64,000 nucleotides of DNA, taken from contig CM061063.1 in the NCBI GenBank assembly GCA_030762895.1, positions 69,499,836-69,563,835 on the forward strand, given 5' to 3'. Below, piece by piece: positions 22,401 to 32,221 of this stretch (position 1 is its first letter; each line of letters opens with the position of its first letter). The DNA is from Sophora flavescens. Taxonomy: Eukaryota > Streptophyta > Magnoliopsida > Fabales > Fabaceae. The notes under the pieces were generated by a model that did not search any database, was not told where the DNA came from, and worked only from the letters and a program-made list of their open reading frames with translations. A program made the position numbers and the translations under genes.

Positions 22401-23634
22401 ATGGAAATGAAGAGATAGGCAAGTTTAGAAGTCTCACACAATCCTTTGATATGAAAGAATGTGTTGCACCCGAATCAAAAAGTACAGTTAAAAGATTACC
22501 AGCTATGTCACACTTACCCTGCATGAGATCGCTGGAGTTTGATGCCTCAGCTCCGTCCATAGTATAGACCCTTCCTTTAGCAGTCGATTTGTTGGCTTTG
22601 GTGTTATTGATAGCTGGTTCACGCTTTGGTGCTCTGCAGTCCTTTGCCATATGCCTAAAACGATCGCAGTTGAAACACTTCATTCCTCTCATCGGGCATG
22701 CATCAGCCATATGACTTGGGTCACCACACTTGTAACACCTTCTTTCTTGGTCTTGGTTTTGGTTTCTCTGGCCTCCAGTTCCAACTCCAGAAGTACCGGA
22801 ACGATATGGTTGTTGTCGCTGGTTGTTGCTCGGTGGTCGAAAGTACGGTTTTCTATGATTCTGCTTCCCTCCTTGGTTCTGACCTTGAAATTGACTCTTT
22901 GGACGAGAGGGTCCTCCAGCAATCCCTCTGTTATCTCTTCCCTTCCTCATTTGTTCAATCTTCCTATACTTCTCCACTAAAGCCTGAAAGTTCTTGATTT
23001 CCAACGGCAGTACTGACTCCTTGATTTTGAAGTGCAGTCCTCCTTCAAACCTCTCGCACTTCTATTCTTCATCTGGGTTGTTCTGGAAAAAGCGGAAATA
23101 CTTGGCAAATGACTCAAATTTTATCGTGTATTCCCCGACAGACATGTCCCTTTGACATAGAAGCAGAAATTCGTGCTCTTTTTCAGTTCAAGCACTTTGA
23201 GGAAAATACTTGATCATAAACCTATCACAGAATACCGCCCAAGTAATCTCATGTTGTTCAGCCTCCAGTAACTGCTTGGTGCCCTTCCACCAATATCCAG
23301 CATCTCCTTCTAGTAGGAAAGTAGCATAAGACACCTTCACTCCCTCTGGTGTGTGTATCAGCTCAAATATTTTCACCAATTCCTAAATCCACAGATCGGC
23401 CTTCGTAGGATCTACGTCTCCATTGAACTGAGATGGATTCTGGTGCCTAAAAGCAGTCAGATTCTTGCCTTTGGCTGCTTGTTCAGCTCTCATCTGCTCT
23501 TGTTGGTTCTGAGCAGCCATTGTTGCAGTCTGAAAAATGATTGCAGCAGCAACATCAGTCATTGCCTGTGCCGCAAAGTCCATTCCACCATAGCCTCTTC
23601 CGCGACCACGTCCACATGCACCTCCTGGTTCCAT
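19490..23634 (-). pseudogene. TK gag-pol polyprotein
   Basis: A single reading frame runs from ATG at 23634 (MEPGGACGRG) to 19681. It is broken by five stops (near 23384, 23189, 23060, 22250 and 21392), then by an extra A in a poly-A run near 19684. In order it holds gag, two zinc knuckles (CYKCGDPSHMADAC and CFNCDRFRHMAKDC, about 22740-22640), protease (LFDSGATHSFIS, about 22480), RT with the catalytic VFIDDVLIYS (about 21500), and RNase H (VYCDASHQGLG, about 21070). The integrase follows with its HHCC finger (HPGATKM…CLVCQ) and catalytic core (DFVTSLPRT, SDRDPRF, HPQTDGQSER). Frame-shifted remains of the integrase C-terminus (GEHVLLRVTP, SRKPTLKFIGP) reach about 19500. The chromodomain that should follow is missing. 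Active TK would have inserted element DNA into the nucleus genome. This copy is dead but recent in coding terms. Confidence 0.9.
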
Positions 23635-23790
23635 ACTGACCTGCAGGATATAATCATTAAAATGGTAACCATAAAATGAAACGTAAACCCACTGATTATC
23701 ACACATTACTTCAAAGAAGTAATTCAAACAAGTTTCAATCAGAGAACACACAACAGACCTAAACCCAAAGATTCCCGAAAGACTCGACCA

Positions 23791-23802
23791 GCTCTGATAC
23801 CA
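23791..23802 (-). other. TK primer binding site
   Basis: The minus strand reads TGGTATCAGAGC, complementary to the 3' end of initiator Met-tRNA, four bases after the LTR end TGTTACA. Confidence 0.9.
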
Positions 23803-23806
23803 CTAA

Positions 23807-25330
23807 TGTAACACCCCAACTTGGGCGTCACATGATTACCCGTTGCGGAAAAATAAAAATGATTAAATTGCTGGTTACTTTCGAAAAATAATATTTTCTT
23901 AATAAATAAGTATTCTCAAAAACAGTGATACAAATTTTTTTTTAGAAAGAGGTGAACACCCAGAACATGAATAACATAAATATATATATATATATCAGCA
24001 GTTGCAACATAAGTGCATAGTTATAACATGAACATAGGGCCTTTATGAGAACAAGTCATTGACATAGTTTAGAAGATAGGTAAGGAAAAGAAATATAAGC
24101 ATCATAAAGCAAAAGGGTCTGGAACCACATCACAAAATACCATGGTTCTCATAAACCAAGAATCACTCGGACAAGGATAACTACCCCACAAAAGAAAACC
24201 AAAAGCTGGTCCAACTAGAGATGGCCATTAGGAAGACCAGAATGAACACCCCCACTCCCAAAAGACGAATCAAGCATGACATCCAAAACCTCCCCACCTT
24301 CGTCAGGAAAGTCATCATCGTCGTCGTCATCAAGAACAACGTACTCTGGCTCATCATCGAAGAACTCCTCCTGATCCTCCTCCGGGGGCGAGTCAGGTAC
24401 AACTCCAGGAAGTGGTACTCCAAGAGGTGGATGCTCGTGCAACTGTCCTCGCTCAGCCAAAACATGAAGGTAATACTAAGGAGGTGGTAGTGAAATCCTC
24501 ACCGACCAGACAGTCTGAATCCTCCGCTCTAGTCACCCCTCAACAGCTCCCTCCAGTGAACCAACAGGCCCAGTATAGGTAGCAGAGTGGGATCCCGGGT
24601 GGATAACCCACGCTCCCGGATTATGAGCGTTGTCAAAAATCAGTGTCATCGCGCCCGTTGGTGATAAGGGGATGTTGGGATCCATCTAAACTCATATATA
24701 TATATATATATATCAATTCCATATAGTAAAAGAAAACAACAAGAAAGTATGCAAGAGTGAGATACCAATATATGGATTAATCACAATAACCATATGCACA
24801 ACACAAAACACCAGATAGCATGCAAAGTCATATCGTAAAATTCTTACAAATAAACAGTATTATATCAAGGGGGTCTCACACCCGATCAATCATGGTTTTT
24901 AAAAAAATTTGCATGACACTTCAATATTCAGGCTCTAACCTAATCTCATGAGATACCAACTTCGTTTTTCGTTTAAGTTGATCAAGCTTTTTACATGGAT
25001 CATTGTCAACGAAAAGAATCAAATGTCCAACACCTTTGTAACTCATTGGCATATCACTCAGCAACCAATGTTTATTGCACACAAGTTATGACATCTCAAT
25101 TGCCATTACGATAAACGACAAACTTGTGTCCATGCATTGGCAGATCACTCAGTAACCAATGGTTATCGTAGTACATGGGTGTGTTTCCCCAAAATTCATT
25201 GGCCAACACATGACGCAATGATTTCTAACTTGGCAACATGGCACGTCTGCCAAACAAATGCATGTAAAAATCATTGTGTTCTCAAAGTTTCTGTGTATAC
25301 ATTCTTTCCTTATCGAAGCTCAAAGGCTAA
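23807..25330 (-). repeat. TK 5' LTR, 3'-most piece
   Basis: It begins (plus strand) TGTAACACCCCAACTTGG, the inverted LTR end, and runs to E3. It contains the LTR-encoded ORF remnant (24215-24685), two (TA)n runs (about 23976 and 24696) and two copies of a TCACTCAGYAACCAATG word (about 25055 and 25145). Confidence 0.8.
24215..24685 (-). pseudogene. LTR-encoded ORF in the TK LTR, homologue of the W ORF, two stops
   Basis: On the minus strand ATG at 24685 (MDPNIPLSP) opens a 156-codon frame with two internal stops and no frameshift. It aligns along its length with the intact ORF in W. Shared stretches are the MDP start, FDNA, WVI.PG..SATYTGP, a central ISLPP, and the ending GGVHSGLPNG (W: GGVYTGLPNG). 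The middle is acidic, with seven Asp in a row from a GAT/GAC repeat. The stop codon is 408 bp before the LTR end (418 in W). The conserved frame in two independent LTRs argues for coding selection before decay. The function is unknown. Confidence 0.65.
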
Positions 25331-26504
25331 TGATAAGCCTCTGGTTGTCTAGTTTTATAACTAGTAAGATCATAGTTTTTATGCTAATTATTCGAGTTCA
25401 ATCTCGTTTTAGCCCAAATTTGGATTTAATTGTCCTCAAGCAACATTTTGAGTTTCTTAAGTAGTTTAGGACATTTTAGTTAATTTTGAGTCAAATAAAG
25501 CATTTACTGCTATTTCATATTTTCAGGTTATAAGGGAAGCACTTAGAGTCAAGAAAATGGAGAAAGAAGTGGAAAATGCAAGTCTGGAAGTTTCGCCTCG
25601 CGAGCCTGAAGACCAGCGTGAACAGCAACAGTCACCCTTTCTATCTCGCCTCGCGAATCACTATCTCGCCACGCGAGCCTGAAGGCCTGACTGTGCCAGA
25701 GAATGTCACCATTTCGGTTTTTCCTCGCGAATCACCATCTCGCCTCGCGAGAACTCAATTTTGAACTCACGCCACTTTTAATATTCGCCTCGCGAACGGG
25801 CGCAGATTCTGAAAGTTATAAATTGCTGTTTTAGGGCAGATTAGAGGAAAACTTTTCAGATTCACTGCTGCGAACTATTTTCTAGGTTTTGTGTTTCGTT
25901 TGTAATGGAGAACTAATTCCCTGAGATTACTCTGCTGTAATCGGTTTCCGCCGCACTTAAGGTTCTCTAATTCCCAATCTTATTGCTATTCCCTTTCAAT
26001 ATTTTCCTATATGCCTTGTTTTCTTAATTCAAGTTATATAGGATAAGTCTCTGTTAATTTCGTTGATCGTATGTTCCTTACTCTAATCGTGTTTGCTTAA
26101 TTCGCGTGTGTACAATCGTGTTTGCTTAATTCACTAAGGTCTTAATCCGTTTGCTTAATTCAGAATAGGAACATATATCTCGTAGTGTCAATTGCGCTTG
26201 TCTAATTGTTGCTACAATCGAAAAGGGATTAGAATCCGCTTAGGACATGGAATTTATATGAATCAATGATAGTTGGGAAACCGAGAACAGTAGATTAATC
26301 GTTTTTAGCTTATTGATAATCACTTATTTGCATTGCTTTCTTAATTGAATCATTCAACAAACCCCCCCCCCCCCCCCCCCCCAAAACTGATTTTAAGGTT
26401 AATAACAATCCAAGAGTCCTTGTGATACGATACCCGAGTTGTCGCGCCCTAGCTGCAGTTTTTAAACCACTCGTTCTTTTTGACCCGTGTGCGACAGCGT
26501 GTCA
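25331..26504 (+). repeat. E3 5' LTR
   Basis: This is 1174 bp. The first 170 bp or so resemble E4/E1. The array and TATA region (TATAAATT at 25817-25824) resemble E2. The rest again resembles E4, including TTTGCTTAATTC repeats (26095-26160) and the GTGTGCGACAGCGTGTCA end. A run of 21 C lies at 26362-26382. Confidence 0.95.
25590..25805 (+). promoter_or_regulatory. U3 palindrome array, CGCCTCGCGAG type, in E3 5' LTR
   Basis: Seven or so copies of CTCGCCTCGCGA-like units are spaced by CACTAT or CACCAT words and TGAAGGCCTGACTGTG. The array ends 12 bases before the TATA box. The sister array in the 3' LTR (29310-29542) has one extra unit near 29515. Confidence 0.6.
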
Positions 26505-26508
26505 AAAT

Positions 26509-26526
26509 TGGCGCCGTTGCCGGGGA
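26509..26526 (+). other. E3 primer binding site
   Basis: TGGCGCCGTTGCCGGGGA, four bases after the LTR end; identical to the E2 PBS. Confidence 0.95.
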
Positions 26527-26665
26527 CTCTTTATTTTTTTTAGCCATATTAGGAATTAACCTTTTTTTATTTTATTTTGTTGTGACATCCTAAGCTTAAA
26601 TGTTCATATCATATTAACGGTATTGCACATTGTGATTGTCGTGGTTATGAATCCTAGTACTTCCC

Positions 26666-27712
26666 ATGGATAATTATATGCAAAATTATATGCCTAATGT
26701 CGATTATGAGCCATCATGCATATGTTATCCTGGCTTCACTGGTGGTTATGAGTTTAGCAGTGATTTTGGCATGATTGGAGCGAATGAGGTGCAACTTTTC
26801 TATTCTGGCCAACCTGGTGGGGAACATGGCAGCTTAGATGAGTTAGCCTCCTTAGTGCATCAATTGACAATAAGCCAGCATCAATATCATCCTGACCCCA
26901 CACCAGTCCAACCCAGTCTGGAAGAATTGGCGCAACAAATGGCAGAAGACACTCTTGAGTTCCAACAGAGGACAGAAGCAAGTCTTCAGGATTTGGCCAC
27001 TCAAATTGGTCACATTGCCTCCGCCTTGACTGCACTTCAATCACAACGTCTCCTTGAAGAGCAGTCAGATTCGCAAATAGATATTCTTGGCGATGATTCT
27101 TCTGAGCATTCTGTTTCTCAATTAGAGTTGCCTTCTGACATTGTTGATGACACTTATTGTGATTTGGTTGCAGCTACTGATTTTCCATCCTTTTCTGGTT
27201 TTGATGATGCTTACTCATGTGCTGATTGTACTAACACTGACTTTTGTGCTGTGTGTGCTGAGATTACTGCATGTATAGAAGGTGATGGATTTGGTAATGC
27301 AGTGAGTGAAGATCGTGCAGAAGTTGAAGCAGCACCAGTGATCCTCTCTACTTGTTTGCCACCTCCCACTGCGAAGCAGCCAACGATGGAGTTCAAGCCT
27401 CTGCCAGAGAAATTGGAAATTGAGTCTTTAACTATGAAGGCACTATGGCCGGTCCAAGAGGCTGAACCCCATTTTTATTGGGAAGACTTTGTTGACAAGG
27501 AGGTCATCTTTGACCCAAGAGGGAGGGAGAAGTCTGCCGCACTTGGCGAAGTCACCATGATTGTCAAGCACTCATTTCCATACTTATGTTGCATGCCATG
27601 GGATCCGAGAGGATCATATTGCACTTTGAGCATTCCTTGGCCGCTGTATCACAGGCAGTGGGATCCCGGTGGAACCGCCCTCATGAGTTTTTCTAAACCT
27701 TTTTCTTTTTAA
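26666..27712 (+). CDS. E3 single ORF: gag-linker coiled coil fused to the E1-type C-terminal domain
   Basis: This is an open frame of 348 residues without stops. Residues 50-125 are Gln-rich and likely coiled coil (DELASLVHQLTISQ, PSLEELAQQMAED, LATQIGHIASAL), matching the gag-protease linker of E1. Residues 125-225 are acidic, with a cluster of Cys around 186-200 (CADC, CAVC). Residues 225-348 are the domain shared with the end of the E1 protease ORF; over the last 108 residues I count about 19 differences. No capsid domain, zinc knuckle or DxG active site is present. It is probably the only protein of this non-autonomous family. An RNA-binding or helper-interaction role is a guess. Confidence 0.75.
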   Translation: MDNYMQNYMPNVDYEPSCICYPGFTGGYEFSSDFGMIGANEVQLFYSGQPGGEHGSLDELASLVHQLTISQHQYHPDPTPVQPSLEELAQQMAEDTLEFQQRTEASLQDLATQIGHIASALTALQSQRLLEEQSDSQIDILGDDSSEHSVSQLELPSDIVDDTYCDLVAATDFPSFSGFDDAYSCADCTNTDFCAVCAEITACIEGDGFGNAVSEDRAEVEAAPVILSTCLPPPTAKQPTMEFKPLPEKLEIESLTMKALWPVQEAEPHFYWEDFVDKEVIFDPRGREKSAALGEVTMIVKHSFPYLCCMPWDPRGSYCTLSIPWPLYHRQWDPGGTALMSFSKPFSF

Positions 27713-29051
27713 TTATCTTCGCCTTGCTTTGTGTCGTATGTGTGTTGAGTCGTGTGTTGGTGAGCTTGATGGATTTTAATCAAATTTTGCATAGATGGAT
27801 TGAATGATATGTGTTGACTGTTGATGATTTCCCCCTAGGTTTTAAAAATTGAAAATTGATCCCCATGTGAAAAATTGAAAATTAAACCTTGAGATATTCT
27901 ATTGTGATTGCATGATTTATGATAAGTTTGGGGTGAATGGATGCACACACTAGGGATTGAATCTCGGTCAAACAATTTGCGACAAATGTCCAGGTGAGGA
28001 TTTGAGCCTCCAACATGTTTTTAATTGTGTGAATCACTTTTAAGCTGCACTTTCTCGAATTTTCTTGAATCTCTTCATGGTTTGCATGCTTATGTGGTTG
28101 CATCAAATGATTTAGGCAATTTTCTTTGAAATAACTACTTGGCCTAAAAGAACCATCCCTAATTCATGTTCCCTAGTTAGCCACATTGAGCCTGATAAGC
28201 ATATTGTTTCTTGATGACCTTATGCTATAAGCCAAAAATCTGGAAAAACCATGTTAACCCAATCTTAGGATTAGGAGAGCATGGAAGCTTAGCAAGACAA
28301 GGGTTGCAAGAAAGTAAGTTTGGGGTGGCTACAAGGTTTAATATGTCATTATGGGTTGAGAAAAATAAAAAATAAAGGTTGGATCCAAAGGCAAAGGAAA
28401 AAAGAAAAAAAAAAGGAAGAAGAAAATAACAAAATGTCAAAAAAAGGGTATTGGAAGAAAAAGGCTGTAGTCACCCAAAGCGAAAAGAAAAATGGAAAAA
28501 GGAATTTGAGTGGAAGTCCAATGTATCAAAATGTTCATGCTCTCTTAGTTCCTAGGGACTTAAGCCTAGTACCTTTGAATATCCTACCTTTAGCCAGGCC
28601 CCATTACAACCTTCAAAAGACCTTTTGATGTTGCATGCATGTTTTCGTGGGAACCTTGTTTGAGATGAAAATCAAATTCATGGGAAGTGCTCTTGAAATG
28701 TGAAATTGAGTGAAAAGATGATAGCCTAGACAAATTGAGCGAACGAGTGAAAGATTAAATGCCCTTGTGAGGAAGGCAATTGTTTGAAATTGGTGATCTC
28801 CCTTTTGTGTGTAACTTGGATCCCTTGCTTAGATTACTGATTGCTTGAATGATGGAATTCTCAATTGTTTAAAGTAAATTAATGTGGGGATTACATTGTT
28901 GCAAAGGGGGGAAAGCATTGAAGAAAAATTGTTTTGTTAAGATTGCATGAAATTTGTGCGAAATTGATTGAATCCTTTAAGCTTGCCAAGTTTGAGTCTT
29001 TTTGAGTTTTAGTTTGCTTGGGGACAAGCAAAGTTTAAGTTTGGGGTATTT
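27713..29051 (+). other. E3 3' non-coding block and polypurine tract
   Basis: This is homologous to the 3' blocks of E1, E2 and E4. It includes a purine-rich tract at about 28390-28480 and ends with TTTGCTTGGGGACAAGC and a GGGG-containing PPT at about 29035-29050. No credible ORF is present; frames here translate to Lys-rich low complexity. Confidence 0.65.
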
Positions 29052-30236
29052 TGATAAGCCTCTGTTTATCTAGTTTTATAACTAGTAAGATCGTGGTTTT
29101 TATGCTAATTATTCGAGTTCAATCTCGTTTTAGCCCAAATTTGGATTTAATTGTCCTCAACCAACATTTTGAGTTTCTTAAGTAGTTTAGGACATTTTAG
29201 TTAATTTTGAGTCAAATAAAGCATTTACTGTTATTTCATATTTTCAGGTTATAAGGGAAGCACTTAGAGTCAAGAAAATGGAGAAAGCAGTGGAAAATGC
29301 AAGTCTGGAAGTTTCGCCTCGCGAGCCTGAATACCAGCCTGAACAGCAATAGTCACCCTTTCTGTCTCGCCTCGCGAATCACTATCTCGCCAATCGAGCC
29401 TGAAGGCCTAACTGTGCCAGAGAATGTCACCCTTTCGGTCTCGCCTCGCGAATCACCATCTCGCCTCGCGAGAACTCAATTTTGAACTCGCGCCACTTTT
29501 AATATTCGCCTCGCGAGAGGCTACTCGCCTCGCGAACGGGCGCAAATTCTGAAAGTTATAAATTACTGTTTTAGGGCAGATTAGAGGAAAACTTTTAAGA
29601 TTCACTGCTGCGAATTATTTTCTAGGTTTTGTGTTTCGTTTGTAATGGAGAACTAATTCCCTGAGATTAGTCTGTTGTAATCGGTTTCCGCCGCACTTGA
29701 GGTTCTATAATTCCCAATCTTATTGCTATTCCCTTTCAATATTTTCCTATATGCCTTGTTTGCTTAATTCAAGTTATATAGGATAAGTCTTGGTTAATTT
29801 TGATGATCATATGTTCCTTACTCTAATCGCGTTTGCTTAATTCACGTGTGTACAATCGTGTTTGCTTAATTCACGAATGTCTTAATCCGTTGGCTTAATT
29901 CGGAATAGGAACATATATCTCGTAGTGTCAATTGCGCTTGTCTAATTGTTGCTACAATCGAAAAGGGATTAGAATCCGCTTAGGAAATGGAATTTATATG
30001 AATCAATGATAGTTGGGAAACCGAGAACAGTAGATTAATCGTTTTTAGCTTATTGATAATCACTTATTTGCATTGCTTTCTTAATTGAATCATTCAACAA
30101 CCCCCCCCCCCAAAAAAAATGATTTTAAGGTTAATAACAATCCAAGAGTCCTTGTGATACGATACCCGAGTTGTCGCGCCCTAGTTGCAGTTTTTAAACC
30201 ACTCGTTCTTTTTGACCCGTGTGCGACAGCGTGTCA
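29052..30236 (+). repeat. E3 3' LTR
   Basis: This is 1185 bp, very close to the 5' LTR. TATAAATT lies at 29557-29564. Differences are one additional palindrome unit near 29515 and a shorter C run (11 C at 30101-30111 against 21). Confidence 0.95.
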
Positions 30237-30241
30237 GCTAA

Positions 30242-32221
30242 CTACTATTCATAAAATCTTTAGCTTTAAGATTTTTCAACTTCAACACGGGACACGAAGT
30301 CCGAGTGCTCAACCACAACGTCCTAAACCGATGCACCAGTCTTGGGCTTGTGGTCATAGAAAACAATTTTCACCTTTTCAACGTTTATCCCAACGTGATT
30401 AGGACACATAGTCCACAACAACGTGATTAGGACACACGGTCCATAACAACGTGATTAGGACACACAGTCCACAACAACGTGACACGGATCAAAGATCTAC
30501 GTGTAAATTACAGAACTCTAGTATTCCGACGTCTCGCATACTAGATTCACTTTCCAACGTATTTATACTTTTTCGTTTAGTAAAACATAAATACAAAATA
30601 AAACTTCAGCAACTTATCCAAGCTTGTCGGAATATTTTCAGAAGTATTTTTCCAGAAATCTTTTTCATTGGGAATCCATTTGTAAAATGCTAAGTTATAA
30701 AGAAATCCATTTTCTTTTACAATTTTTCTTTGTCTTCCAAACCATCTTTAGAACGTTGTCAAATCCTTTCAAATTCTTTTCTAAAATATTTCCAATCATT
30801 TCCAAATATTTTCCTTCGTAAAACATACTTTTAAAATTGTTTTCACTTATACTATGATTATTTTAAGAAAATGATTTTCCTCTAGCTTTAAAATATTTCA
30901 CACTTAGTTCTAAAAATATTTTCCGTCTCATTCTTTGAAAATGATAACATACTAAAATATTCCGTTTACAGTTCCATCTTTATATTCATTCTTTTATCAA
31001 TAAATCATCAAATAAATGTTTTTGTTCCAAAATTCTCTTAAGTCTTATTAAGACTTTTACTATCATAATTAATTGAGCACCGATGAGTGTCAGCCTTCTC
31101 AGACAATCAATCAATCAACAGTAATATTTCCACATCAATATCTTGACAGTTAATACAGTTCATGTCATATAGTAAAGCTATAACACATCTTCAGATAATT
31201 TATCAAGCTCAGGAATTTAAATAGACAGTTCAATCACCACAGATAACACAGATAAATCATAACAAGACTTAAGACACATCACAAATCACAACTAATAGCA
31301 TACGGCTATTGAAACATCCCTCAGACAGTCTCCTCTTACATGAGTTCAAAGTAGAGATGTTTCTTGTCCTACGTCGGGTACCACGATCTTCCTCGCTTGC
31401 TTCACAACTGAAGTCTAAAGATTCCAACACATAATCACAAGTTAAAAACAACCAAAAACTTCCCATCTACCTAAGGCATAGGTTCGGCCATAGCATAAAA
31501 ATAGGGTTAGAGATTTCAAAATTTCTCAAACTCATGGATTAATGATCCTTAAGTATTAGAGATTCATAAACAATGATCATTTAACAAGGATTGAACAAAA
31601 ACTCCTCTAAGCCACAAGCTTAGGGTTTCGGTCATGGCTTCTAAAATAGGCTAGGAATTTTCAAACTTTTCAAGCTTTTGGATTTAACAACTAAAGGCAT
31701 ATAAGAGCTTAGATCAATGATCATATTTCAAAAATTGAAACAAAACTTTCTTGCTCCTTAACTACCTAGACTCGGCCTCTTTAGGAAAGTAGGGGTAGGA
31801 AAATTTTGCTTGATGCATGCTCTTAGATAAACAATATACAGTTCATTGTGAGTCCATAGAAATTGGTTTCAAGTCAAACGGATTTTTCTACTAATTTCTA
31901 GAGATTTTAGAAGTTTTGGATCTAAGAATGATAAATCGAAAAACATGGCATAAACTCAACAAATATGAGAAGGAAAGAACTTAGATTAGTAAGAGTATAG
32001 AGTCTTACCCTTGAAGCTTGAAAGAAAGTGGATGAGGATGATGATCTCTTGAAGAAAACCAATGGAGTTTTGATGTAGGAAGCTTGGTTATGTGAGTGTA
32101 AAGTGTGAATGAAAAAAAATGAGAGTTTATATAGAGGGGGAGAGAGTGAGTCGTGGGGAGGGAGAGGAAGAAGAGCTTAGGGAGCAAGTTTGGAGTTAAG
32201 GAGGTGTTTGGTTGGAAAAAT
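30242..32221 (-). repeat. TK 5' LTR, middle piece, with promoter
   Basis: This is non-coding on both strands. Minus-strand repeats of a GGACTGTGTGTCCTAA-type word lie at 30400-30480; the same words occur in W at 51290-51430. A minus-strand TATATAAA at 32126-32133 is the likely promoter. The right end adjoins SR-B. Confidence 0.75.
32007..32133 (-). promoter_or_regulatory. TK LTR TATA box and candidate splice donor
   Basis: TATATAAA (minus, 32133-32126) is followed about 125 nt later by CAAGGGTAAGACT, a good plant 5' splice site with GT at 32008-32007. W, Y and Z have the same arrangement. Confidence 0.45.

Larger units (their letters stand above)
25331..30236 (+). mobile_element. E3: small complete non-autonomous Athila-like element (4.9 kb)
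   Basis: The LTRs are 25331-26504 and 29052-30236, with a perfect 5-bp target-site duplication GCTAA (25326-25330 and 30237-30241). The inside holds only an Athila-type PBS, one 348-codon ORF and the conserved 3' block. It has no protease, RT or integrase. It is inserted in the TK 5' LTR. Confidence 0.95.

Noticed and set aside
22651..22980. 109-codon plus-strand ORF
   Set aside because: It is opposite the TK zinc-knuckle region and has no independent support.
19681..23634. Endogenous pararetrovirus
   Set aside because: The order protease, RT, RNase H, integrase with DDE core and LTRs is that of a Ty3/gypsy retrotransposon; there is no movement protein.
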